In this document: piece by piece, positions 1 to 5,824 of the stretch | Numbering within the stretch: position 1 is the stretch's first letter | Layout of the letters: each line of letters opens with the position of its first letter | DNA from: Candidatus Shapirobacteria bacterium UBA1435 | GTDB taxonomy: Bacteria > Patescibacteriota > Microgenomatia > UBA12405 | Reading direction: 5' to 3' | Assembly (NCBI GenBank): GCA_002329385.1 | Contig: DCTR01000023.1 | Location: 1 to 5,844, forward strand | Length of the DNA: 5,844 nucleotides | The notes under the pieces: generated by a model | Databases searched by the model: none | The model's input: the letters and a program-made list of their open reading frames with translations, nothing else | What the model was told of the DNA's origin: nothing | Made by a program: the position numbers and the translations under genes

Positions 1-336
1 AGTGGCCGCGGGGGTGGCAGCCTGTTGAGGCTCGACTTGCGGTTGGGGCTGCGGTTGGGGTGCTGGTGCGGGTTGCACCTGAACGGGGGCCAGAGCCTGA
101 CCGTTTGGATACCACGGTTGGCAAGTCCCCTGGTGGACCCTGACGATCTGGCCCTTACCGCAAAAACTGCTTCCATACCAGCCCTCGGCATCCGGCCCCA
201 GATGGTTGGCAAGGTAGTAAACCTGGCCACCGATGTTAACCGTAGGGCTCTGGGCCCGAACATGAGCCATGGGGACCATACCAAAGAGGATGGTCGCGAC
301 CAGCGCAACGCAGACGATCTTCGTGAACCGTTTCAT
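1..336 (-). CDS. Secreted or surface protein, N-terminal 112 residues (runs off the window)
   Basis: The frame is open from ATG at 336 to the window edge with no stop, so the C-terminus is missing. Residues 1-28 look like a Sec signal peptide: basic MKRFTK start, hydrophobic core at about 7-23, and likely cleavage after VRA (residue 28). Residues 30-80 form a small region rich in Gly, Tyr and Trp with two cysteines (59 and 72) that could form a disulfide outside the cell. I do not recognise this domain. From about residue 82 the chain becomes a Pro/Gln/Ala linker with PQPQPQPQ, typical of a flexible spacer before another domain or wall anchor. The start is fixed by a strong Shine-Dalgarno site 7 nt upstream, the best in the window. 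GC content of this segment is about 62 percent by hand count, against roughly 48 percent in sampled ftsK lines. Function is unknown; the export call is fairly secure. Confidence 0.8.
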   Translation of the reverse strand, partial: MKRFTKIVCVALVATILFGMVPMAHVRAQSPTVNIGGQVYYLANHLGPDAEGWYGSSFCGKGQIVRVHQGTCQPWYPNGQALAPVQVQPAPAPQPQPQPQVEPQQAATPAAT

Positions 337-343
337 TTTTTCC

Positions 344-349
344 ACCTCC
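344..349 (-). promoter_or_regulatory. Strong Shine-Dalgarno site of the secreted-protein gene
   Basis: The minus strand reads GGAGGT from 349 to 344, with 7 nt before the ATG at 336. This is a near-perfect anti-16S match at ideal spacing and decides the start. None of the other five genes in the window has a comparable site. Confidence 0.85.
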
Positions 350-410
350 AGTGGACTTTATGAACTGACCGACAACGACACGGACCCTCTCACTTCGGAT
401 GTTAACGAGC

Positions 411-432
411 AAAAAATGAGGGGCAATCCCTC
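411..432 (-). terminator. Intrinsic terminator or attenuator hairpin ahead of the secreted-protein gene
   Basis: On the minus strand GAGGG (432-428) pairs with CCCTC (422-418) around the loop ATTGC, followed by one A and T6 (416-411). It can end transcripts from the upstream gene block. It also lies downstream of the promoter at 472-500, so the secreted-protein transcript must pass it. An alternative stem, GGCAA (439-435) with TTGCC (426-422), would exclude this hairpin. On the plus strand the same stem is followed by only four T's, so it might work weakly in both directions. The stem is short (5 bp), so strength is moderate. Confidence 0.6.
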
Positions 433-437
433 TTTTG

Positions 438-468
438 CCTAAGAAACACCTTTTGGGTGTAACTTAGG
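438..468 (-). repeat. Interrupted inverted repeat near the expected transcript start
   Basis: CCTAAG (438-443) is matched by CTTAGG (463-468). Inside, after a symmetric AA/AA interruption, ACACC (446-450) is matched by GGTGT (456-460) around a 5-nt loop. With transcription expected to start near 465 on the minus strand, the inner stem would form a hairpin at the 5' end of the RNA. The outer stem would be only partly transcribed, so it may instead act at the DNA level. Role unknown. Confidence 0.6.
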
Positions 469-471
469 AAT

Positions 472-500
472 ATTATACACATTATATGTGTATAAGTCAA
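472..500 (-). promoter_or_regulatory. Near-consensus housekeeping-sigma promoter
   Basis: The minus strand has TTGACT at 500-495, a 17-nt spacer, and TATAAT at 477-472. This is one mismatch from the sigma-70 consensus at optimal spacing. The start point is expected near 465. The next gene downstream is the secreted-protein gene at 336, giving a leader of about 130 nt that contains a terminator-like hairpin. The promoter begins 15 nt past the stop of the YtxH-like gene. A second TATAAT at 507-502 has no convincing -35 partner. Confidence 0.75.
473..495. repeat. 23-nt perfect palindrome, an operator candidate or inverted DnaA-box pair
   Basis: The 10-nt arms at 473-482 and 486-495 are perfect reverse complements around a 3-nt centre. 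Each arm begins with TTATACACA, which fits the DnaA-box consensus TTATNCACA: one on the plus strand (473-481), one on the minus strand (495-487), 5 bp apart. The palindrome covers the promoter spacer and most of its -10 element, so a bound protein would block or modulate RNA polymerase. Whether the binder is DnaA or a dimeric repressor cannot be decided from sequence. Confidence 0.7.
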
Positions 501-515
501 TATTATAGGCTTTGG

Positions 516-809
516 TTACTTTTTCTTGGCCAGACGGAAGGTTTTGGGAGCAGATTTCTTGATGGGGATTGTTCTTTTGTGGACAGAACGGGAGGGTTGA
601 AGAGAGGGAGAAGGCGGCCCGGAAGAAGGAGGATAAGAAAAAGAAGAGATCAGTTTGGCAATTTTATTTTTGAGAAGGGAAACGACTTCATTTTTGTCGT
701 TTTTGTAGATGACAATGGCCAAAATGGCACCAATGACCAATCCAAAGACAAGACCAAAAAGAAAGTCACCGCTATGATGGTCATGGTCGCAAGACGAATC
801 GTGGCTCAT
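516..809 (-). CDS. Small YtxH-like single-span membrane protein
   Basis: The product is 97 residues. It opens with a polar segment unusually rich in His and Asp (SHDSSCDHDHH, residues 2-12), then a single membrane span at about 16-35 with glycines every three to four residues (G19, G23, G27), as in YtxH-family glycine-patterned helices. A Lys-rich segment (36-52), a Pro/Ser linker (59-73) and a strongly basic tail ending AKKK follow. YtxH-type proteins are poorly characterised and often linked to envelope stress; that role is not visible here. Its ATG overlaps the TGA of the preceding gene by 4 nt, implying translational coupling, and it has only a weak GGA upstream. It is the last gene before the intergenic promoter and terminator region. 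The family call is tentative; the gene itself is well supported. Confidence 0.75.
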   Translation of the reverse strand: MSHDSSCDHDHHSGDFLFGLVFGLVIGAILAIVIYKNDKNEVVSLLKNKIAKLISSFSYPPSSGPPSPSLQPSRSVHKRTIPIKKSAPKTFRLAKKK

Positions 810-1075
810 TTTGAGTTGTCGGATTTTTTGGGCTTAGAGAAAAGAGAATTAAAAAGCTCAACACCATTTTTAAATCCGGTGACAAATTCGGAAAGAGAAT
901 TAAAAGGTTGGGCAACTGTGGAAGTCACCTGTTTGGTGTCGTCGAGAATACCGTTGGTTTTTTTGAGGGCGAGCCGCAACTCCTGCATAATCAAGATTAC
1001 CCAAACACCACAGGCAAGAATAATCAGGGTAATGAGGCTAATGCTGATCATAATTACCAGTTGGGCGGTATCCAT
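806..1075 (-). CDS. Small DUF948-like membrane protein
   Basis: The product is 89 residues: a membrane span at about 6-29, then a charged, probably helical or coiled-coil segment (30-55) with LRLALKKTNGILDDTKQVTSTV, and a Lys/Ser tail. A short N-terminal span followed by a helix of this pattern is typical of DUF948 or general-stress-like proteins; no enzymatic motif is present. I chose the ATG at 1075 because the hydrophobic segment follows at once. The upstream ATG at 1261 would add 62 residues lying mostly inside the RodZ-like gene, with no family character. A TATACT hexamer ends exactly 6 nt before this ATG, consistent with a leaderless transcript. The stop overlaps the start of the YtxH-like gene (ATGA), so the two likely act together at the membrane. 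Confidence 0.75.
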   Translation of the reverse strand: MDTAQLVIMISISLITLIILACGVWVILIMQELRLALKKTNGILDDTKQVTSTVAQPFNSLSEFVTGFKNGVELFNSLFSKPKKSDNSK

Positions 1076-1081
1076 AAATTC

Positions 1082-1109
1082 AGTATAAACTATGACGACC
1101 AAAAAACAA
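1082..1109 (-). promoter_or_regulatory. Putative promoter giving a leaderless transcript of the DUF948-like gene
   Basis: The minus strand has TTGTTT at 1109-1104, a 16-nt spacer and TATACT at 1087-1082. The ATG begins 6 nt after the -10 element, which places the expected +1 at or next to the A of the start codon. The -10 is good, the -35 moderate. No Shine-Dalgarno site is present between them. Confidence 0.5.
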
Positions 1110-1123
1110 CTTAATGGCTTAAG
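1101..1123 (-). terminator. Weak possible terminator after the RodZ-like gene
   Basis: On the minus strand CTTAA (1123-1119) pairs with TTAAG (1114-1110) around GCCA, then TTG and T6 (1106-1101). The stem is only 5 bp and nearly all A-T, so stability is low. It overlaps the -35 of the promoter at 1082-1109. It may separate the two transcription units, but readthrough is likely. Confidence 0.25.
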
Positions 1124-1133
1124 AAAAACGGAG

Positions 1134-1742
1134 TTAAATCGGAGAGAGAGTTTTTTGGAGAGTGGTGGTTTGGCCGCTTGGTGATTTTGACTGGACGACA
1201 ACTTCAAGAGAGCCGCCTCCCAAATCAATCTTCTTTTGGAAAAAACCCTTTTGGTCGACAATCACCAGATCCTGATTGATCCTGACAGTGGCTTCGGGAT
1301 CGGTGGTGCCGCTAATTTCCACCAAATTGCTTTGCAACTGCTGTTCGGTCGGCCAGCTGACAATCAGTTTGGGAGGCTGGTTATATTTAACGTATTCATA
1401 GACTAAATAAGAAACAAAAGTGATAATGGTCAAAAAAAGCAAAAAGTAGAAAGTTACCTGGGGAGTAAAGGAAAGGCGGTGGTGGGATTTGGTTTTTACT
1501 TTGCGTTTTTGGGCAAAATCACGCCGAAAAAGGCTTAGAACCTGCAAACTGTTTAAGCCAAGAAATTCGGCGTAATCTTTGACCATCAGGGAGCAATATG
1601 GTTCCTGGGGAAAATAGGTGGCGTCTTCATCCTCAAGGGCTTTTAGGTATTTTACGGAAATCTTTGTTTTCTTGGAAACTTCTTCAAGAGAAAGGTCCTT
1701 GTCTATTCTGGCATTCTGGAGAAGGGTGGAAGCACGATACAT
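1134..1742 (-). CDS. RodZ-like protein: helix-turn-helix, membrane span, Ig-like domain
   Basis: The product is 202 residues. Residues 4-75 form an HTH_25 or Xre-type domain (LQNARIDKDLSLEEVSKKTKIS, then a third helix and FLGL), the cytoplasmic module that in RodZ binds MreB. A basic stretch (78-89) precedes one membrane span at about 95-117. The outer part, 124-199, is a small beta-rich domain (PPKLIVSWPTEQ..ISGTTDPEATVRINQ) resembling bacterial Ig-like or glucodextranase-B domains, often found in RodZ relatives. The order fits a cell-shape or envelope scaffold protein with a cytoplasmic N-terminus. It starts 5 nt after the ftsK stop with no Shine-Dalgarno site, so translation is probably coupled to ftsK. 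The start is supported because the HTH begins almost at once. I withhold the symbol rodZ since the region is short of full-length family members and no mreB is in view. Confidence 0.85.
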   Translation of the reverse strand: MYRASTLLQNARIDKDLSLEEVSKKTKISVKYLKALEDEDATYFPQEPYCSLMVKDYAEFLGLNSLQVLSLFRRDFAQKRKVKTKSHHRLSFTPQVTFYFLLFLTIITFVSYLVYEYVKYNQPPKLIVSWPTEQQLQSNLVEISGTTDPEATVRINQDLVIVDQKGFFQKKIDLGGGSLEVVVQSKSPSGQTTTLQKTLSPI

Positions 1743-1747
1743 AGGAT

Positions 1748-3868
1748 TTATTCGGTTTCGCTGGGGGCATTATGAGCGATGAGGATGTCTCTTGGTTTGG
1801 CACCCTGACCCGGGCCGACAATACCAGCCCTCTCAAGTTGATCCAAAACCCTTGCCGCCCGGGCGTAGCCCAGTTTGAGGCGGCGCTGAAGAAAAGAAGA
1901 AGATGCCTGTCCGGATTCCTGAATAGCCTTAACCGCTTCGTCAAATTTTTCGTCACGGTCTTCCCCATCCAAACCGATAGCGGCCTTGGATGACCCCTTG
2001 CCGGCGACAGGGAGGCTGATTATTTCTTCGTTGTAGTCAGCGGTTCTTTGGGTTCTAAGATGTTCGATCAGCTGGTTGGTTTCTTTATCGGAGATAAAAC
2101 AACCCTGAATCCTGACCGGCTTGGCCATATCGGGGGGAATATAGAGCATATCGCCCCTGCCGAGTAATTTTTCGGCTCCGGGGGTATCGAGAATCACCCG
2201 AGAGTCCATCATGGAGGCAACGGCAAAGGCCATACGGGCAGGAATGTTGGCTTTGATTAAACCAGTAATGATGTTAACCGAGGGCCGCTGGGTAGCAAGA
2301 ATAAGATGGATGCCGACAGCCCTAGCCATTTGGGCGAGACGGCAGATATGATCCTCGACTTCGGCCGGGGAATAAAGCATAATTTCGGCCAATTCGTCAA
2401 TAAAGATGAGAATGTAGGGGATGGTTTGAAAACCGGCCTTGTTGTTGTAATCTTCAATATTTCTGGCGTTGACTTCGGCAAAAGAACGATAGCGGTCCTC
2501 CATTTCCTGTACAGCCCATTTTAGGGCAGAAACAACCTTCTCCGGCTCATTAATGACAGGCGTATAAAGATGGGGAATGCCGTTATAGGGGGTAAGCTCC
2601 ACCCGCTTCGGGTCGACCATGATCATTTTGACTTCGTCGGGAGAGGCACGAAAAAGAATAGTTGAAATCCAGGAATTGATGCAGACCGACTTGCCCGAAC
2701 CGGTTTGACCGGCGATCAAAACATGAGGCATTTTGGAGATGTCGGCGACTCTCGGCTTACCAGAAACATCGAGACCCAGAGGAACAGTTATTTTGGATTT
2801 GGATTGCTTCATAACATCAGATTCGAGAACCTGACGGATGGGGACAACCTCAAGGGAGCGGTTGGGGACCTCAATGCCGACCAGGGAACGGCCAGGAATC
2901 GGGGCTTCAACACGGATCTGACCGCCAGGGGCGGCAAGGGCCATGGCCATATCATTGCTTAGGGAAACGATCTTGGCCAGTTTGGTACCGAGGGCGACTT
3001 CAAGGGCGTATTGGGTGACAGAGGGGCTGTTGTTGATTTCGGCCACCCGGGCAGTAATACCAAAAGAATCCAAGGTTTGCTCAATCACTTGGGCGTTTTT
3101 GCGGACGTCTCCCCTATCGGCCCTAGCTCCGGGATTGCCATCAAGAATAGAAAACGGCGGATATTCCCAAATCTGATTGGTTGAAGCACTGCTTTTGGAA
3201 AGAGCCGACAGTCCGGGGCTGACAGGGACTGGTTTGAAGACGGGCGGAATGTTGACCACGCCAAAATCCTTGTCTTCTTTTTCTTTGGCCGGCTCCTTGC
3301 GGACGGTTTCGGATTGGACATAAACTGTTTCTTTGGATTCTTTGCTCTTAGAGCGCTTGGAGGTGCTGCCGAGGGTGTATTTTTTGAGGACCAAAACGGC
3401 TTTGACGACAAACTTGATAATATCGGCGACCGAGGTGTCAAAGAGGATAACGAAACCGGCAATCAAGAGAAAAAAGAAGATAAGAAAAGTGCCGACCCGG
3501 TCAAAGAGGGCCAAAAGCTGATTCCAAAAGAACAACCCAACTGTCCCCTGTTTGAGCAGGCTGGTGGAAGCAATAAACATAAGCAAAAAGCCAAGAAAAA
3601 CATTTGCCTCCTTAAGAGGTGTTTTGATTTTGGCAAACATAAAGGAAACCAAAACCAGGAGGAAAGGCACCATGACCGAATTCATGCCGAAGAGATCATT
3701 GAGGATTTGGTTGTAGTTTGAGGGAATCGGACCGATTTGCAAAAAAGAAAAAATCGACAGCAGAGAGAGGGCAATAAAGAAAATAAAAAGTATTGACTGG
3801 ACAGTTGAGGATTTGAGGTGAAAACGGGGAATCAGGCCGCCCCGCTTTTTTCGACCACGTTTAGCCAT
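1748..3868 (-). CDS. ftsK: DNA translocase FtsK (SpoIIIE family)
   Basis: The product, 706 residues, is a membrane-anchored ATPase that pumps DNA through the closing septum and aligns chromosomes for dimer resolution and segregation. A basic N-terminus leads into about four membrane spans (roughly 24-43, 64-79, 88-105, 124-145). A short charged linker (165-230) follows, much shorter than in E. coli FtsK (about 1,330 residues) and closer to SpoIIIE. The motor spans about 240-605: Walker A GQTGSGKS at 387-394, the MVDPKRVEL segment at 417-425, Walker B ending in DE at 491-492, and TQRPSV at 526-531. Residues 637-696 are the gamma winged helix that reads polarity sequences on DNA. All key residues are present. 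It begins 42 nt after proS and lacks a Shine-Dalgarno site; TATACT ends 6 nt before the ATG. Confidence 0.97.
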   Translation of the reverse strand: MAKRGRKKRGGLIPRFHLKSSTVQSILFIFFIALSLLSIFSFLQIGPIPSNYNQILNDLFGMNSVMVPFLLVLVSFMFAKIKTPLKEANVFLGFLLMFIASTSLLKQGTVGLFFWNQLLALFDRVGTFLIFFFLLIAGFVILFDTSVADIIKFVVKAVLVLKKYTLGSTSKRSKSKESKETVYVQSETVRKEPAKEKEDKDFGVVNIPPVFKPVPVSPGLSALSKSSASTNQIWEYPPFSILDGNPGARADRGDVRKNAQVIEQTLDSFGITARVAEINNSPSVTQYALEVALGTKLAKIVSLSNDMAMALAAPGGQIRVEAPIPGRSLVGIEVPNRSLEVVPIRQVLESDVMKQSKSKITVPLGLDVSGKPRVADISKMPHVLIAGQTGSGKSVCINSWISTILFRASPDEVKMIMVDPKRVELTPYNGIPHLYTPVINEPEKVVSALKWAVQEMEDRYRSFAEVNARNIEDYNNKAGFQTIPYILIFIDELAEIMLYSPAEVEDHICRLAQMARAVGIHLILATQRPSVNIITGLIKANIPARMAFAVASMMDSRVILDTPGAEKLLGRGDMLYIPPDMAKPVRIQGCFISDKETNQLIEHLRTQRTADYNEEIISLPVAGKGSSKAAIGLDGEDRDEKFDEAVKAIQESGQASSSFLQRRLKLGYARAARVLDQLERAGIVGPGQGAKPRDILIAHNAPSETE

Positions 3869-3874
3869 AAAAAA

Positions 3875-3880
3875 AGTATA
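3875..3880 (-). promoter_or_regulatory. Possible -10 element for a leaderless ftsK transcript
   Basis: The minus strand reads TATACT at 3880-3875 and the ATG of ftsK starts 6 nt later, the same hexamer and spacing as at the DUF948-like gene. No good -35 is visible at 16-18 nt (CCATCC lies there at 17), so this is a weak promoter call. An A/T-rich spacer without function is the alternative. Confidence 0.35.
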
Positions 3881-3910
3881 TATTATTTTCGCTCCGGGGA
3901 TGGAGGATGA

Positions 3911-5608
3911 TCAGCTTTTTAAAAATTGAACAACAGAATCGATTTTGATTTTTTCGATTGAGGAGGAGGAACGCAACTTATATTCAACAACACCACCGGC
4001 AAGGCTTTTTTGACTAATCAACAACCTGACCGGGATGCCGATCAGGTCGGCATCGGCAAATTTAACTCCAGCGGTGGCGTCTGGACGGTCATCAAACAAC
4101 ACTGCCAATCCAGAATCAGACAGCTGACGATAAAGGCGGTGAGCGGCATCAGCGACTTCCTGATGAAAAAGATCAAGACCAACCAGGTGGACATCAAAAG
4201 GAGAAACCGATTTGGGCCAGACAATCCCCTGCTGGTCATGATGGGTTTCAACCACACAGGCGATAGCACGACCAAGGCCAATGCCATATGAACCCATATA
4301 GAGCTTTTTTAGACTGCCGTCCTTGTCGACAAAGTTGCCCTCCATTGGCTGACTGTAAGTGTAACCGATGTTAAAAATATTGCCAAATTCAACTGCCTTG
4401 ACCAGACGTAATTTTGAACGTTGACAAACCCCGCAGATATCGCCCTCCTGCGCCTGGGCGATATCACCAAAAAATTGGCATTCAAAATCCCGACCATAAT
4501 TGACATTAACGGAATCAGTAGTTTTTTCTTTTTGACCACCAATAAAGTTGTGAACGGTTTTTAAGGACAGGTCACCAATATAGACTGCCGGATGCCCCCA
4601 ACAATGAACCCAACCCGGACGGGTGCCGAGTTTGGCCAAATCATCGTCGGTGGCAGGTTCCAGATCGCCTTTGGCGCCATACACCTTGGCCAGCTTGGCC
4701 TTGTCAACCGCCAGGTCGCCCCTGATTACAGCAATGACGATCTGGCCGTCAGAGTCCTTGTAGACAACGTTTTTGAGGTAGTGCGATTTGGGTTTGCCGT
4801 AATGCTTAATATTATCTTCCATGGTTTCCACCCATTCCGGTTGATCGACGATTTGGAGAGGCAGTTGAGGTTCACCAAGATTGATATCCTGACGGACAAA
4901 TTTGGCCGTTTCCAAATTAGCGCAATAACCGCAATCGCACTTAACAATAGTGTCTTCACCGACGTCCGTCTCAACCATAAATTCGTGGGAGATTGACCCG
5001 CCAATAGCGCCATTGTCTGACTCAACCACGGTAACTTTTAAATCAAGATCTTGGGCAATATCCTGATAGGCTTGCCAATATTTTTGATAGGTTTGCACCA
5101 AATCGGCTTCGTCCTGATGGAAGGAATAGGCGTCTTTCATGACAAACTCCCTCACCCGCAAAAGACCACCGGAAGGACGGGCTTCATCACGAAATTTTTG
5201 GGAGAACTGAAAGACATTGATGGGGAGATCTTTGTAGGTGACATTAAATTGGTTGACCAAATCCATCATAACGACTTCAGCGGTGGCGCCAAGAGTAAAT
5301 TCGGCCCCGTTGCGGTCGGTGACCTTCATCATGGCGGCACCGAATTTTTTGTCACGATTGGCTTTCTGCCAGAGCTCGAGAGGGTGGAGGGTGGGCACTA
5401 CCAATTCCTGGGCGCCGGTAGCGACAACATGGCGCCGGATGATTTCTTCCACTTTTTTGGCGACACGCAAACCCAGGGGCAAGAGGGTATAGCGGCCGGT
5501 GGATAATTGACGGATATATCCCGCCTGGAGAAGTAAACGATGACTGGCGACAACGGCCTTGTTTCCCGCCGAACGGCTAGTTTTACCAAACAAATGTGAG
5601 TAAAGCAT
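3911..5608 (-). CDS. proS: Prolyl-tRNA synthetase, bacterial type with editing insertion
   Basis: The product (565 residues; E. coli ProRS has 572) charges tRNA-Pro with proline in the cytosol, a class II aminoacyl-tRNA synthetase. Motif 1 lies around 36-60 (STGRYTLLPLGLRV), the TxE loop is LGATAE at 106-111, and motif 2 is 135-164 (FSQKFRDEARP..GGLLRVREF) with R140, E142 and R151. The insertion domain spans about 222-405, includes the VIRGD segment at 294-298, and should clear mischarged Ala-tRNA-Pro. Motif 3 is GSYGIGLGRAIA (439-450) with R447. The C-terminal anticodon-binding domain starts near 470 (PFDVHLVGL) and contains FDDRPDATAGVKFADADLIGIP. Cysteines C224, C226, C229 and C392, C395 flank the insertion and might bind zinc. 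The start is supported by the family-typical MLYSHLFGKT. A T-box leader lies directly upstream. Confidence 0.98.
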   Translation of the reverse strand: MLYSHLFGKTSRSAGNKAVVASHRLLLQAGYIRQLSTGRYTLLPLGLRVAKKVEEIIRRHVVATGAQELVVPTLHPLELWQKANRDKKFGAAMMKVTDRNGAEFTLGATAEVVMMDLVNQFNVTYKDLPINVFQFSQKFRDEARPSGGLLRVREFVMKDAYSFHQDEADLVQTYQKYWQAYQDIAQDLDLKVTVVESDNGAIGGSISHEFMVETDVGEDTIVKCDCGYCANLETAKFVRQDINLGEPQLPLQIVDQPEWVETMEDNIKHYGKPKSHYLKNVVYKDSDGQIVIAVIRGDLAVDKAKLAKVYGAKGDLEPATDDDLAKLGTRPGWVHCWGHPAVYIGDLSLKTVHNFIGGQKEKTTDSVNVNYGRDFECQFFGDIAQAQEGDICGVCQRSKLRLVKAVEFGNIFNIGYTYSQPMEGNFVDKDGSLKKLYMGSYGIGLGRAIACVVETHHDQQGIVWPKSVSPFDVHLVGLDLFHQEVADAAHRLYRQLSDSGLAVLFDDRPDATAGVKFADADLIGIPVRLLISQKSLAGGVVEYKLRSSSSIEKIKIDSVVQFLKS

Positions 5609-5732
5609 AATTTATTTTATCCGGTTGAGTAAATTTATAAAAGACATGCGGCAAGGGTGATGGTTTTTGTGGCCAATTAAATATTTTCTGCTTTGAACTA
5701 GACAAAAAGGCCAAAGTTCTGACAGTGGCAAT
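5609..5732 (-). other. Spacer between the T-box terminator and proS
   Basis: This 124-nt untranslated stretch is A/T-rich toward proS. I see no convincing gene, promoter or stable hairpin in it. The only possible ribosome-binding signal is a weak GGA about 11 nt before the proS ATG. It would be transcribed only when the T-box terminator is bypassed, or from an unrecognised internal promoter; TAAAAT near the ATG lacks a -35 partner. Confidence 0.5.
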
Positions 5733-5778
5733 AAAAAACCCGTCTTGACCCTTGGTAAGAACCAAAGGCAGGGACGAG
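5733..5778 (-). terminator. T-box intrinsic terminator
   Basis: On the minus strand CTCGTC (5778-5773) pairs with GACGGG (5744-5739) with one G-U pair, then a 4x4 internal loop, then CCTTTGGT (5768-5761) pairs with ACCAAGGG (5756-5749) around TCTT, with one G-U pair. T6 follows at 5738-5733. Its 5' strand (5778-5768) is shared with the 3' strand of the antiterminator, so the two folds exclude each other. Confidence 0.92.
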
Positions 5779-5800
5779 TTTGGTCGTGGTACCACCCTGC
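5768..5800 (-). promoter_or_regulatory. T-box antiterminator
   Basis: On the minus strand GCAGGG (5800-5795) pairs with CCCTGC (5773-5768) to form helix A1. The seven-base bulge TGGTACC (5794-5788) is the tRNA acceptor-end contact. ACGA (5787-5784) pairs with TCGT (5777-5774) around CCAAAC to form helix A2. This matches the canonical T-box antiterminator layout in every element. Confidence 0.93.
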
Positions 5801-5804
5801 TTTA

Positions 5805-5824
5805 CCCGGTCGTTTCCGGCCGGG
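5805..5824 (-). other. Stem III hairpin of the T-box leader
   Basis: On the minus strand CCCGG (5824-5820) pairs with CCGGG (5809-5805). Inside, after a C/A mismatch, two more C-G pairs close a GAAA tetraloop of the stable GNRA type. It sits 4 nt before the antiterminator, where stem III belongs in T-box leaders. Confidence 0.75.

Noticed and set aside
1..60. Tandem repeat of 12 bp (PQPQ codons) as a mobile or CRISPR-like repeat
   Set aside because: It is two in-frame copies within a Pro/Gln linker, which is normal low-complexity coding sequence.
25..363. Plus-strand frame of 112 codons
   Set aside because: It is antisense to a minus-strand frame with a signal peptide, a strong Shine-Dalgarno site and a promoter. 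Its Leu/Gly-rich product has no family character.
478..490. NrdR box
   Set aside because: ACAC and GTGT ends are present, but the spacing is one base short of the usual 16-bp box and no ribonucleotide reductase gene follows.
473..495. Replication origin
   Set aside because: Only two DnaA-like boxes are present, with no further cluster, no unwinding repeats and no dnaA or dnaN nearby. Both boxes lie within one palindrome over a promoter.
806..1261. Longer form of the DUF948-like protein starting at 1261
   Set aside because: The extra 62 residues overlap the RodZ-like coding region and show no domain. The hydrophobic segment begins right after the Met at 1075, where a -10 element also sits.
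3869..3910. Terminator between proS and ftsK
   Set aside because: The only stem is CTCC with GGAG (4 bp) and it is not followed by a T-tract.
1684..5506. Many plus-strand and alternative minus-strand frames inside ftsK and proS
   Set aside because: All are shadows of two full-length, motif-complete genes. None has a recognisable domain or start signal.
5583..5795. Minus-strand frame of 70 codons upstream of proS
   Set aside because: It is read through the T-box antiterminator and terminator, which explain the sequence better, and it has no Shine-Dalgarno site.
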